Shown: positions 26,301 to 39,200 of the stretch, piece after piece
Layout: every line of letters starts with the position of its first letter
Numbering within the stretch: position 1 is the stretch's first letter
DNA from: Penelope pileata
Taxonomy: Eukaryota; Chordata; Aves; Galliformes; Cracidae
DNA length: 64,000 nt
Assembly (NCBI GenBank): GCA_013396635.1
Contig: WBMW01003829.1
Coordinates: forward strand, 1,394,212 to 1,458,211
Reading direction: 5' to 3'
The notes under the pieces: model-generated
Told to the model about the DNA's origin: nothing
The model's input: the letters and a program-made list of their open reading frames with translations, nothing else
The model's database searches: none
Program-made: the position numbers and the translations under genes

Positions 26301-29300
26301 AAGTACAGATCTGAAACTCGGGAGCCTCAGCTGACCTGCTACCACGGACACCCTGCATTCCCACAGGGACATTGGTTTGCTCCCTCTCTGCATTTTTCAA
26401 TAGGAAAATAGCAAATCACACTCTTCTCCCTTTGGCTAGTTTCCTTCAGTAATGGGATCTTTCAGGAAAGAGCCTGTCATTTTTGCAAAGCCCCAGTTTA
26501 GATAAGAATCTCAAAAGATCAGTGAAATCAAAAACACACGCTTGAGTTTTAAAAATTTGGTTGAATTCAAATTTCAGAAAAGTGAACACATACAGAAATG
26601 TGTGCTTTGCAAACACACAGCTTGATTGACTTGAACAGGAAGAAAACTTGAAGAGTTTCTGGAAAAATGTCAGGTGTCTCTTGGGCCTAGATACAGCCTT
26701 GGGATATGTGCTTTTTGGTCTACATGCCTTGCAGTAGAAATGATCTGGGAGGTTATTTGAGAGCCAGTGTTCTTCTCCCGAAAGTCTCACTAATCTTAAG
26801 TTAGGTTTCCTAAAGTGATCCTTTAGATCCCCTACTATCTCTCTTAATCTTTGTCCTCACAATCCATTTTCTTAACACAGAGATCAGTGAACATCTCTTT
26901 CTGCTTTCCAGCTGGTTTATCCCCTGCCTGCTGTAGGACAGACTGTCATCCTTCTTCCTCAACTGTGCTTGGGCTGAGTTCTGTTAGGACAGTCTGAGTA
27001 ATTTTTGCCTTCCAGATCAAAACATCAGCTGCTTTTTCCTAATGTGTCCATGCATGGACACCCTGAGGAAATGCGAAGTCTCTTTCCTTCAGCTGTTTGG
27101 TTCGCTCTCAGTTGTGCCCTGTCCCTCTAGGAGGCAGTGGATACGAAAGATTGGCATCGAGTGCTACCAAGGACCATGTCATGACATTCCTTGTGCTTTT
27201 TATGGCCATTATATTTCTATATTGCAGAAGTACTGACAGCCCCTGGATCTCCCCAAGGAATCCTGCTGTTAAGATGAGCACAGGAAATACTCCTGCAACT
27301 GGCTGGACCCTAGTTCTGAAGTTATGCCTGATTTTGTGCTAAAAAACTGCCACCTGAGATCTCTTCCCTCTGTAGGATCCAGCAAAGCATTATCTGCATG
27401 TCACATGGTATACATGGGGAGCCCCATACAGGATGAGGCCCCCACGGGAGAGGGGGCCAGACACTGGTGTCCCTGTAGGGTTCTTGGAGATTTCTCTCTT
27501 AGGACTGTATTTCTCAGGTTCCCTGAGCTGCATTAGTCCAAGCAAATATACAAAACATTTTGCATGTGGGTTTATAGCATTAATTTTTGCCTCATGTTTC
27601 AGGAAGGACAGACGAAAGCGGATTCAAGTAACCTGATTAAATAGCTAGGCAGGTTGTTTTTCATGAGGTAGAAATTCTTTTGAAAAAAAGTGGTATTTGG
27701 CAATAACGAACTGCTCATTGTTTGGGTAGAATTTGGCAAATTGATTTGACCAAAATACGTGGCAAGAAAATTTGTAGAAAACATCAGAAAATGTTCCATT
27801 TGGAGACGCCAAAACGCTCTGCTGAGGAACAGTATGTTTCACTTGAGGGCAAATAACAGACTTTGAGTTGACTCCGAGCAAAGTCTCTTTTTATGTTTTA
27901 CTTAATCTTTTTCTCAAAAAAAAAACTGTTTCAGTTTAACTCAAGCAATTTTTTTTTTCTACTGACTTTGATCTGGTCAGGGGAAAGAAAGAAGGAGCCG
28001 TTATTCTATGAACTCTGCGTGTTTGTACACACGGGCTAGCCTCACCACTAACCACCTCGAGTCTTTGAAGTGCACGAGGGAAAGCTGGCAAGGAGCTGAA
28101 GAGAACACTTTCACCTTGCAAATTAAATGCTCTATTTTACAGCTTAGAGAAAGAAAATCAATTGCTTCAAGTCCAATGGCCATCTTTCTCAAGTCCTAAT
28201 GAATTCTGGGGTTATGTGAAGCAAGTGTTCTTGCTGTGCTGTGCTGTGCAGTGGCAAAAGCAAAATGACATTTTTGTTTCAATTAGAAAAGGTAAAGCTC
28301 AGAAGATCAAGGAACAGCTTTGGCAGTGTTGTCAGGCTTTCGTTTGTGTTGTGTTAGAGTTCGCTTCTCTAAAAATAAACCTGCGTAGAGAGACCTGCAG
28401 CCTTAAGCAGAAACATTGAGTATGCAGCTACTCAGTCCATCTGCAGATCAGATCACGTGCAAGTACAAAAATGTTGATAACTAGCTGTTATAGAGGACTC
28501 TAATCCAGGGATCATGAAACATTTTACAAGGAGGTCAGTCCCATGGGGCTAGTTCCATTTTAAGAAAGGAAAGTCGAGCCACAGAATGACAGAAAGGCCT
28601 GGAACAACAGGGCAACAGCAGGAAAAGAAGGACACCTTAGATGCCCAGTTCCAGGGGCTGATTTTTTGGTCCATTTCCTCTCCTCTGTCCTACTAACATT
28701 TGAGGCAGTGCCAAAGAGGTGAGTACAAAGGACAGGCACCATGAGTAGGACAGCAGTCAGTCTGTATCTAAAGTTAGGAGAGAAGTCCACTGGCAAGGAC
28801 TGCTGTGTGATAGGTCCCTAAATGACAGTCTGTTCACTTTAGAGGACAGAATTATTTACGTTCCATGTGTAAATTACTGATTTTGAGTGTTTTGCTCTAC
28901 AAATGAGACATACACTGAAACAACTTCGTTTCTTGAAGCACCAGTTGCGTTATGTCGCACAAGTAGTATACATAGTAGGAAAGATTACAGAGCTCTTCCT
29001 TCCAAACTAATTCTGAAAATTGCCTGTTTCAGCTTGAACTGTTGTTGTGAATGAAATCCTGTATTAGCAATTCCTGGCAGGGCTCTGGAATAACCAAGAT
29101 AGAATGAAACCATCATAGTAGCTTTGTCAGGGAAGTTGATAAAGAGTTCAGCCCAAGGGTTTCTGCAGCACCTTCACCGCAGTTATCACAGGTTCCCTGC
29201 AAGCATCTTTGCCACCATGGGTACAGGAAGCATCACACACAGATCCTCTGTCCAGGGGATGGAAGAGAGGCACTGTTACCCACTGCCTTACCAGAAACCT

Positions 29301-30406
29301 AGACCTGGAGGTCCTGTAGAAGGCATCAGAATACAATCATTTGCCTCCAACAGACATGTACAACACCTCTTAAAATGCAGAAGCAAAACTGACAAAGCCA
29401 GCAGAGGCAGGCCACAAACTTAGCTATTTCTCACTCCAACCTCATGTACTCCTTGATTACACTGTTGGTCACCCTAGAAACTCTCTTAGTCAGAATTTGA
29501 GAACAGAAACATTAATGTTTTCAAAACCACTGTGACACTGCTTTACCATACATCCACAGATGTGTGCTCTGTAGGCTAGAACAAGTCAACATGGCCTCAT
29601 CAGCATTTAGTGAGCACATCAGCTCCAGTCTGTGAGCAATGCCACACTTCATCGAAAAAGCATGTCCAACTGCTGAGGTCTGGAGCTCTGCATGACGCTC
29701 ACATGAAACGTTCTGTGGCTTTGGGCTCAAGGGCTTGGTGTAGAGTTGTGTCAGAACAAGCACTGCTGCCTGTAAAGATCTGCTTGTAAATGCTGAAATC
29801 TTACTGCATTTCAGGGGGCTGGGCTCCTACTGCAAGTCCCATTGCTATGTGGGAATTGGCCAAGGGTACAAAATCCAGAAAATACCAGAGCCACTGACCT
29901 CACTTAGTAACTTTATCCAGTGCTGTGCCTATGTACCCAATTGTGGCTGATTTCAGAAGGAATTGAAGCTCAAAATCCTGGAAAAGACACAGGCTCCTAA
30001 ATTAGTCAGGCACTTTGAAAATATTACCCCTTAGCCTTTCGACTGCTTAATGTAATTTTCACAAAGCTGCTCATAGCACACAGTGGGATTCAAGTAATTA
30101 AAATATCATGATACACTGCATTGGCAGTAATAAGTAGTCTCCCAGATCATGTTATTCATAAATAACTTAAGAAGACTATAAAGCGAGTGATTATTAAATA
30201 GCACTGAGACTTAAATTGTCCAGATAATGGTCAAAATTATATCCCCTTATTAAACAATGCATGCCTGCACTTGTAAGTAGAAAAGACAAAAAGATAATGC
30301 AACTGAAAAATTGTTATCAAGGATTCAGATCACTCATGTTGTTTGGTTGCCATGGGGTGGTTGTTTTTCAGTAAAAGATGCTTGCTAAGCCATTTCTCTC
30401 CTTTAG
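23351..30406. other. Region upstream of the SDR exons; 5' exons not identified
   Basis: By gene structure the exons encoding the NAD(P)-binding half of the SDR should lie here or farther left, but I could not find a TGxxxGxG-coding exon. Weak candidates are a hydrophobic N-terminus-like frame at 27181-27342 and a phase-compatible open segment at 28143-28291. A short A/T-rich tandem lies at 26124-26173. Otherwise nothing recognisable was seen. Confidence 0.45.
26124..26173. repeat. Minisatellite-like triplicate of TTAATTAAGATTTCCC
   Basis: Three adjacent copies of a unit close to TTAATTAAGATTTCCC are present, the last slightly shortened. The copies differ by one or two bases. No gene is attached. 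Confidence 0.7.
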
Positions 30407-30559
30407 GCTTTTGGGGGCTTGTGAACAATGCAGGAATATCAACATTTGGTGAGACAGGGTGGCTGTCTATGGAGAAATATGAGAAGTTTGCAGATGTGAA
30501 TCTTCTTGGGAGCATCAGGACAACCCTGGCATTTCTTCCTCTTCTAAGGAAATACAAGG
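30407..30559 (+). CDS. SDR exon encoding the NNAG region
   Basis: The acceptor TTCTCTCCTTTAG precedes the exon and the donor GG|GTAATG follows it. The exon enters with two bases of a split Gly codon and leaves with one base of the next Gly. It encodes FWGLVNNAGIS, which stabilises the Rossmann core, then a helix ending VNLLGS with the catalytic-tetrad Asn, then FLPLLRKYK. These match the same exon in BDH1 and other SDR9C genes. Upstream in-frame codons belong to the intron. Confidence 0.85.
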
Positions 30560-33500
30560 GTAATGCTAATCCACTGTTATTTGGAGTTGTAGAATAATTA
30601 GATTACTATAATCAGAGTAAGGTAGCACCCATAAAAGAAGCCTTAATTGTCTTTCATTGAACTGAAATGACAGCTTCCTTCTGTGTAGCCTGAATGAGCA
30701 ACTTGATCCTGAGGGTAAAGTCATATGGGGAAAAAAACTCTTAAAGATTTTATCTTTGCAATGCATAAGGGGAAAAAAAAAAGTATTTACAAACAATGAA
30801 TTTTGTCAGTATTTGACTCAAAACAGAGAGAAAAAAATGCTTACAACAGATTATAAAAATCCAGGCAAGACCTCATAAGCACTGACGATCAGGAAATAGA
30901 GATCCTATAAACTCCTGCTTAACTTTTTTAATTAGGATTTACTGTTTTACTGTGTGGCAATTAGGAGAAGAAGGATGAGCATGAGGTGAACCAGAGGCAT
31001 CCAGCTTCCAGCTCCAGGCCTAGCAAGATCCTCTCTATGACCTTGGGCAGGAAACCCCATGTATGTGAAGGTGCATAGGTATCAAATGGGATGAATGCAT
31101 TTGCATGAACCTCCATATGCATGCGCTTTACCCTTTCTTCTGATGAGAAATGGTTCAAATAGCTTTTTACAGCATTGCAGAACATTGCTTTGCAGTTTGT
31201 TCCTTACCCGTCTCCATCTGTGTCTTGGAGACAAAGATACCCTTTTCCTTTCTGCCCATTGTACTTACCTTGCCTATTTCAGCTGTAAGCTCTTTAAGGC
31301 AAGGATTTGTTCTACTGTGTGTGTGCAAATTTAAGTGAGGTAGGGACTAGCTCTCCTCTGGAATCCCCAAATGTCACTGTTACACAAAATGCTGGCAAGA
31401 TAAAAGCATCCTCTTTTTAGCTACTTTGATTCTTCTTGCTCGGCTGCCTTTGGCTGATGATATTTTGATGGAAGAAAAAGGAAACCTTTAAATACTGTAA
31501 GCTGGAAGTGGTTTTGTAAGAGGATGTGCTATTGCATATCCCCAGTGAGAAACAGCAGATGTGTTATGTGGCCATTACGTGAGGAGACATCACTTTCTTT
31601 CTGTGATGTCCTACGTACTGCTAAAACTCTGTGATGCTGTAAAAGTTCATGGTAACTCCCAGCATTCTCCTATGAAAGCTGGGTTTCATTTACCTTAGGC
31701 AAAGAGAGAAGTTAAACAGTGCGTGCCCCAGCCTGTGTGCACCTCACGTTGCTCAGCTAGCAGATCAAGGAGGCAGAGGTCATCCAACTGTCACTTGCGC
31801 AGTGGCTCTGTCCCTATGGAAGAGGCTCATTGCCATTTCAGGATGAGCAACCTTTCCAGGAAAAGCTTCAAAATTATTAATACTTGTAAAGGAGGGTGTT
31901 TCCCTCCAGCCAAGAACGAAGCAGCTAATTCTGAGAGAAGCAACATTTCCCCATAACTTTTCCAGATGGTGAGGCCAGCTGATGTAGCATCTTGATGAGC
32001 AAGCTGGCAGTCACTGCCATCATTGTGTATAAGACTTATCCCAGGCTCTGTGTAGGAAGGCAGGGAACCTAATTCTGAATGACAGATTTCACTGCATTCC
32101 CATGATACCCTCTTGATAGCCCCAAAGCCTATACCATTTGGTCAGAACTGGGGCCCAGACGTTATCTGCATCTGTGGCAGCAACTGGGATGGTACTGTGT
32201 TTTCTGAATTGTTAGCTATGAGGATATTATCTCTCCCACCTCTGATTTCAAGGGAATGTTTTGCTTCCACCTTTTTCATCTTCTGTTACCTGAGTCAATT
32301 GGCTCAGTAGCAATGAGCAGCAGATTAGTGATGTGTTATGCCTTGTGTAGTCCAGAGCCTGTCACTTGATGGAAGTTGTTTGCAGGATGTTATCTGCTTT
32401 ACAGGGCCGAGTGCACGGTTTTGCTGGGACTGCACATTTACACAGCACAGCTTTGGCATACTGCACTGTAAAACAGCATCATGCTAAATACTACATTACT
32501 TGCAATTCAGAAAGCTCAGGTGAATCAATTCTGTTTCAAAGACCAAGAGTGAAAAGTTTTGTTATTTGCACTGTTCTCTTTTCAGGACGCATTGTTTTCA
32601 TGTCCAGCATTATTGCCTATTTTACTTTGGGAAATGGCATTTATTCTATGACCAAGGCAGCTATTGAAAAATTCTGTGACGCTTTAAGACTGGAAATGAA
32701 GAAGTTTGGTGTCCAGGTAAGTGATGTAATAAGTATCTGCTCTGTGAAACTTCCTGCTATTTCAAACACTGATTTTTGTATGAGAAATTTCACTCCTGAA
32801 ACTTCCTCCAGAGCTGAAATTCGTCTTTTTCCAGGGAAGAAAGCAAGTAGCTTCTACAAAGAGTACAGGACAGGGGTGTAGAGGTAGAAATTTTGGCCAA
32901 GGGAACCAGAACAGGCATATGGAAAATACTATCTAATCTTCCGCAAAGCAAGCTCCATACATCCCTACAAAGAGGATGACAATAAGAGCTGCTCCCCTGA
33001 AGCCATGGCTGCAGCTTCCCCTTGGAAAGTGGTGGTTCCTCTGTGGCTAATCAGTGGCTGGAAATCACAGCAGGCAGCAGACCTGGGTGGTGGCTGCAGC
33101 TCTGAGGAGACGTGGGATAGACACTGCAACTTACACCCTTTCTCCACATCCTCTACAGTGGGGAAACTTTCTGAGACAGGCTTGCCAGAGCAGTGCCATG
33201 CTCTGTGAAGAGCCTGTAACAGTACAAAGCAACTGGAACTTTCTGTGGGGTAGCTGCAGGAGCAAAAAGCCCAGGGATGAGCACTGTGCAGCAAAAAGGA
33301 AGGCTTGTCACCTAGTGGAGGAATTTTTGTCTCTCTCTTCTCTCACATCAGTGCTGAAAAGCTCCTTCCCACTTCTGGGAACAGCTACACTGCAAGAGGC
33401 AGTATTCGTGCAGGGTAATTTTTTATTCTCTTAACCTAAGAGAAGGCTCTAAGAGTGCTCCTTAGTGCTCTACCTAAGCAACACTGATAGTCAAACCTGA

Positions 33501-35570
33501 AGCTCAGATCACTAAGTAGCTTCACTAGGCTTTTTCCTTGGAGTCACTCCACTGCTGAGATACTCTTCTGAAACACTGAAAGCCTCCCCTAGAGGGGGAG
33601 TACATTGGTGTACTCTTTTACACACAGACAGCATTGTTCGTAAGCTTCACATTGGAAGAAATTATAGCTATGCCTCCAGTAACTGCCCCTCTTGGATAAA
33701 TATAAAATGCTATAAAATGCAAGTGATTTCGCACATCCTAATACCACACAGCATGATGAGGATTTGAACTGATTAGCTGAGGATAATCTCAAATGGATGG
33801 AAGAGCTTAGTTTAACAGGTTAACTACTGTGGTGGTTTCAGGATTTTTACTGTTCTCCCAACCCTGGAATAACCCCAGCACGCAATGCAGTAGGCCAGGC
33901 TGACATTTCCAGATTATCTATGAGAATTACTTTTCTGTTTCTCACTGTATGCAGGACACTGGTTGGCCTTTGCCTCAGATCCTGCCCTGCAGAGCCTGCA
34001 GAACATACACTCTCTTCTCAGTGCTGCCCTCCCCTGCTCTGCTGCTCCCATTGTGCTTTCAGGAGGCAGTTGCCCAGAGGTGGCCAGGAACAGATGGAGC
34101 CACGGCTCTGTCCCACTGAACTCTGTCCAGGCAAGCTGGCTACCTACGGGAAGCAAAGCATGTGTCTGCCACTAGAAAGAAGACTACAGAAAATCAGGGA
34201 AGGGGGAAAAAGGAAAAAAAAGCATAATCTCTCCAGTGCTGCTGCACTGCTGGGAGCCCCTGCAAGATGGGCTGGATGGCAGATTGGGGGCATGAAGGCT
34301 ATAAAGGAACACAGATTTCCAAAGAAGTCTGTCACATCCCCGAGTCTCTGATACACCTCAGCACCATTTTTGTTCATACTGTGTTTTAGTCTTTAGAAAC
34401 CAGGTCAGTTAAATGCCATGGAGTTTTTAGTGCTGCACATCTACAGGCAGTGTTACCAAGCCAGCTGCTAGCTGAGGCATGCCAGGGAAGACAGGCACAG
34501 GGGAAGTGCTAAGCTTGCTCTGCAATTCCCCAGAAGTCAGCAGAACAGCAGAATAATACGTGCAAAGAAAACAGGCTGAGCAGCAAAGGGTTTGTACGCT
34601 TTGAATTTAAATCTACATGCACAGAAATCTGTGGAATTTGCTCATGACTTCAGTGAGACCTGGAGCGGGGCCTTTGGCCCTCTCTGTACTCGTTGTGTTG
34701 ACAAGGCCTATTTCGTACACCCACTTGGGGAAAATGGTACTTCTGTCCCCAGGAATTGCTCATTTTCTGTGACAACTCCTTTTGTCCCAAACTGAGGCAA
34801 AGAATTGCCAGTTGCAAGATTTGCCACTGAGTAAAAAATGTGAAGTATTCCACTTCAGAGACATCAAAGTCATACTGAAATGTTTTGCCTCAGTATTGTC
34901 ACAACATGTATCCCTCTAAGCATTCTATACAAATCAAAGATGCACTGCTGCATTTTGTGAAGGAATGCTGAGTAGTCAAAACAAGAACATGAGCAATCAG
35001 AGGGACATGAGGAAGTCAGAATAAAGCACCTCTGCAGTGGCAAATGCTTCACGGGAATACGCTTGATTTCAGTGAAGTTTTCAAGGTTAAAATTTCCACA
35101 AAGCATCATTTTCTGGAAGAAATCTGTTTGTGGAAAGCTTCTGATCTGTTTTATGTGAATGATATTTAACTGAATTCAGAATGACTGATTGCATTTTGCT
35201 AAGTTTTCCATCTTGCTTTTAGGTCTGTATTATTCAGCCAGGAAATTATGCACGATCCACAAAAATCCAGCCACCGGTCAGCGCCGAAGAGATCTGGAAT
35301 GAACTCAGCGAAGAGGAAAAGGCAGTTTACAGTAAGGAGTACGTTCAGGAGCGGGCAGACTTTTTCAACAACATTCTCAGCAAAGGAAGCACTAACGGCA
35401 ATGAAGTCGTAGATGCTATGGTAGACGCTCTGATGTCTCCTGCACCCAAGGCACGTTACATGGTAGCAAAGCTTAAGGAAAAAGCACTGGTGTTTGTCTG
35501 TGCTTTATTCCCTACTGTTGTGATGGATTCTGTTTTGTCTTACGCACTCAGTAAAGTAAAACTCGCATAG
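30407..35570 (+). CDS. BDH1-like short-chain dehydrogenase/reductase (SDR9C group), 3' three exons; 5' part missing
   Basis: The joined exons 30407-30559, 32586-32716 and 35223-35570 encode about 210 C-terminal residues of an NAD(P)-dependent oxidoreductase. The best family match I recognise is D-beta-hydroxybutyrate dehydrogenase (BDH1), which interconverts 3-hydroxybutyrate and acetoacetate. Related SDR9C members act on retinol or steroids, so the substrate is uncertain. Counting from the split Gly before FWGLVNNAG, the frame shows NNAG (residues 7-10), the N of VNLLG (32), SS (58-59) and the YxxxK pair Y71/K75: all four catalytic residues. The PGN motif follows in the last exon. A hydrophobic segment near the C-terminus (KALVFVCALFPTVV) could attach to membrane, as in BDH1. 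Splice phases agree across the exons. BDH1 is about 340 residues, so roughly 100-130 N-terminal residues are not accounted for. It lies about 5 kb upstream of the ANKEF1 promoter, on the same strand. Confidence 0.8.
30560..32585 (+). other. SDR intron (2.0 kb)
   Basis: The intron is bounded by GTAATG and TTTTCAG. Nothing else is recognised in it. Confidence 0.7.
32586..32716 (+). CDS. SDR exon encoding the catalytic Ser and YxxxK
   Basis: The acceptor is TCTCTTTTCAG and the donor CAG|GTAAGT is consensus-strong. The exon is 131 bases, completing the split Gly and ending in phase 0. It encodes GRIVFMSSI followed by IYSMTK, the active-site YxxxK, and then a helix ending KKFGVQ. Most relatives have an Asn before the SS pair (VNISS or VNVSS), whereas here it is VFMSS. 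Confidence 0.88.
32717..35222 (+). other. SDR intron (2.5 kb)
   Basis: The intron is bounded by GTAAGT and CTTTTAG. The open frames inside (for example 33920-34351) have no recognisable domain and are taken as chance. Confidence 0.7.
35223..35570 (+). CDS. SDR terminal coding exon
   Basis: The acceptor CTTGCTTTTAG is followed by 115 codons and a TAG stop. The exon encodes VCIIQPGNY (the conserved PG after the active site), an acidic helix EIWNELSEEEKAVY, a GSTNGNEVVDAMVDALMSP segment that matches the BDH1 GSTDTSPVIDAV region, and a hydrophobic tail. Its length matches the BDH1 last exon well, so the C-terminus is complete. Confidence 0.88.
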   Translation, partial: VCIIQPGNYARSTKIQPPVSAEEIWNELSEEEKAVYSKEYVQERADFFNNILSKGSTNGNEVVDAMVDALMSPAPKARYMVAKLKEKALVFVCALFPTVVMDSVLSYALSKVKLA

Positions 35571-36252
35571 CTGATGGTGGTACCGCTCAGTGACTCAGGC
35601 CAGGCCCTTTTTCAAACTGTCAAAGTGAGGGCTCCATGTAATGCCCCTAGAAATGATATAATGGCACCAATTACCTGACACAAACTTTGGGGGGGGGGTC
35701 TCCCTAGTGAGAACTGTCACTTGCTGACAGAGAAAAACATATAGGGCCCCACATAAAATTCATACATTTGTCCAGTAACTGTATTTTTCTCACGAAAAAA
35801 AATTGGGCCGCTTAGCTGCTCTGGGTATTGCCTAGAAAATGTAACACAGATTTTTCTAATGCAGTACCAAATGACTATGTTAGAGACATGACAAAATGGA
35901 GCATCGCCCACAGGGCAACTGCATACCCAAAAGCATGATGGCAGAGGTGAAAATACCTTCTTTGTAGGAACCGGAATAGTAGTTAATTAGAGGTGATGGG
36001 AAGAGGTTAATGGAAAAGTTAGGAGCGACTAACAGCCCCTGAAATACTTTGAATGGAGATAAATGGCTTCAGAAAGTTAGGAAGTGTTAAAGGAGTAATA
36101 AGGTTGTGTTCTTACCTGTGGAAACAGTAGCTTGGGCAACTGCAGTTCAGTACTTTTTCAGGTGTTATGGATCAATGTGTAGCAAAGCATCTGGGTGATG
36201 GACTTTGAAAAATAAGTAGCACATTCCATTTACAACTGAATACTGAATACTA

Positions 36253-36258
36253 AATAAA
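36253..36258 (+). terminator. Candidate poly(A) signal of the SDR gene
   Basis: This is the first canonical AATAAA after the stop codon, about 680 bases downstream. It is followed by a T-rich stretch. A 3' UTR of this length is normal. No transcript evidence is available. Confidence 0.5.
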
Positions 36259-39200
36259 CTGTTCATCTAATGTCTGGATTAATCAATGCATTAGCCTAAA
36301 ATGCAGTCAGAGAGCTAAACACCAAGGTGACAGATATCACTATGCAGTAGCAACCTGTAGCTTAAAAAGAACATATTAAGCCTGGAGATCTGTTTTTGCT
36401 GCTGTTATAGGAATTAAGGTCTGATGGAAAAAAAACATATCTATTAGCATGAACAGGAAAACCTTAGTAACATACATCTATGACAGTAATTGAGCACACT
36501 GGCTTCATTAGCAGTCTCCTACTACCTGCTGTGGAAAAGATTTCTGGTTTAGACATACACAGTTTTAAATGTGATTTGGTTGTGGTGTGGCTCAAAATCC
36601 ATGAACTAGAGGAGCACAGATCGCAGAATTACTGGGACCAGCTCTGGTGACACCAAAGGTACAGGGCAGCAGCGTGAAGCATTAGCCTCCCCTGTGCCAG
36701 GTCTCCCATAGCAAACCAAAGGCTCTTGTACAATAGTCAGTTTTTTGGTCTGAACCATAAATTGCATACTATACCTGGAAAGACTTTCCTAATGGTTTTA
36801 ATTAATTACTGAGAAAAATTTCTCTCTCTTTCATGGTGGGTAACGGGCAGTCTGAGTCAGGAGCACAGGGGAGACGAGCACGCAGGAGGACTTTTGCAGG
36901 TCTTCTCCCGATAGCACTCAGTGGTGGAACAGCCATCTAACTGTACCTTTTCTAGACTGTGGAACATTTTATTTCTCTTCCCAAATGTTGGACCCATCCC
37001 TGCAGGTAGCGTTGGTAAGAGGACAAGCCAGGACTCCCCTCCATGCTACTGCCTGTCAACAGCAAGATTATCAGGTGGTTATCATCCGCTTTCCTCACTT
37101 AACCGCAACAGAGTAAGGCCAAGCAAGGAAACAGGAGCAAGGCTTATTCCAACTGAACCAATTGATTTCTTGTATAGGAATTCCCCCTGCTTGACCCTAA
37201 GGATTTCAGCAGCCTTACATTGCTTTGGAACAGGGGTTTCAGGCTCTTAGACATTCTTTGTGCAGATTACCCTCCCTCACAGTAAGCAGCACTGAACTGA
37301 GCAAGCAGCTTTCAGATCCAGATGTTTCTCCATCAGGCTCAGAATACCCGCAGCTCTCCAGTCTCCGTCTTAGAGATAATGATGCTTTCCGTTAAGTGTT
37401 CTCCCTTCTATTTGCATTTCTAAAAGTTGAAGCAACACCTCAGTGCTGCTGAGGGCCAGACCTTCAGAGGAGCTGCCTCCCAGATACAGATGACATGACA
37501 TATTTCCAACTGAAAATCCCTCCTTTATTTGCTGCGAATGTGGTGAAGCGTGTGATCAATATTTCATTAGCATCATGTAACATCAGATGAGCAACACTCA
37601 TTTGTTTCTTTGTCTTGCAAACCAAGAACTTGTACTGCGTACCTCACACGGGGTACACTGACAGGCTGGGTGAGAACAGATGGGACAAATGGAGGCAGTT
37701 TATAATGTCATTGCTGCCTAACCTGTCAGTGTGAAAGCTAACTGAAAAATAGCTACAAAAAGATTAGCTTTTGTCTCCCCCCCAGCTTTTGAATCTTATG
37801 ATCTGAAGATAAAGAACTAATCAAGAGAGAGTCAGAGCTTCACTTACTAACAGGCCTGACACACTCCCACTGAAAGTCATGTGGAATTCTCTCACAGCGT
37901 TACATGGGCTCCAAGGCATAGCATTAGACAAGTAAGCCTAAAAAACTTGGGCAATGATTTCAGAGACCCTGGGCTTAATAGGAAAGAGATCCTCTCAAGA
38001 AATGGTGGTGAAGGGGCTGCAGCACTCCTCTTTTGCAGGTCACAGTGTACAGAAATTGCAGGATTAGCAACAGAGGCTTTTAGTGAACTGCTAATCAAGT
38101 CTGTAACAAAGTCTGAGGACCTCCAGAGCAGTCCACTCCATCCAAACTCCTACCCACCCAATTGTAACTGGAAATCTCACCTGGCTCAAGGATCCCAGCC
38201 CTCCTCCTGGCCCAGGCAGTACCTGGGGAGCACATGCTGGGAAGTGGGCGACTGCCCAGCTGTCCCACCATCCCCTTGTTACTTTGCCACACAGTTGGGT
38301 GAGGAATGCCTCCTGCTCACCCAGTCACCCTGAAAGCAAGTCAAGTATAGACACACACAAGAAGTCCGTATTTACAACATCCAAAACAAGGAAGTTACAG
38401 TGTTTTGGGTAATAACATTAAATGAAAAAAATTCTGTTGACCATACTTTTGAATCTGAAATACTCCTCACCCAATACCCAGCTAACTTGCTGCAGATGCT
38501 TCCCAGGGCCCACCCAAGCAGGGACTGTTTTTCTGTACAGCATTCATCTCAGATTGCATTGAACAGAGAGAACTTCTTGGCAGAATACATTAGCTTTTAT
38601 CACTAGTCCTCTTTTTCTAAGTCCTGCTGAAAGCTTGGGACAAATTTAATTTCTCCCTTGAAAAGAACCACCTCAAAAGAGCTGTACCTTTCCTCCCAAG
38701 TCTTTCTGCAGGGGCCTAACAATGAACCTAGGCAGGCATGCTGCTGCTGTGGGTTGTGTAGCACCCTGCCAGCAGAATAACCACACACATGAATTTTACA
38801 GTGGTTTGGTCAGGAGGTAAATTCCAGCCACTACAGAGCTTTCTTAGTAAACACTCCCATCAGTTATTTCATGGTCTTTCTCTTCTATGCAAGGGCTTAT
38901 TCCTAAGAGCACACATTGATCAGCAGAATGAACAAGCATTATTTTTGACAGTAAGTAATTATAGAAAGAGTACGGAGAAACAAAAGTTAAAAGTTTAGTT
39001 AGTTGTGCATTGATCTGAGTAGAACTAACAGCTTCACACAGTGCCATCAAAAAAGAGGAAATGAGAGCCCAGGAAAGATCATCTTCAGAAGATCATTGCT
39101 CCTTCCAGAACAAGACTGTTCCACTAACCTGGGCAGCGCAGTTTGAGAAAGGCCCCCACAACAGCTCCCCAGAGTGGGCTGCAAGCTCCTGCAAGCAGCA

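Noticed and set aside
33920..34351. 143-codon open frame inside the SDR intron
   Set aside because: It has no domain and no splice compatibility with the SDR exons, and lies in a clearly bounded intron.
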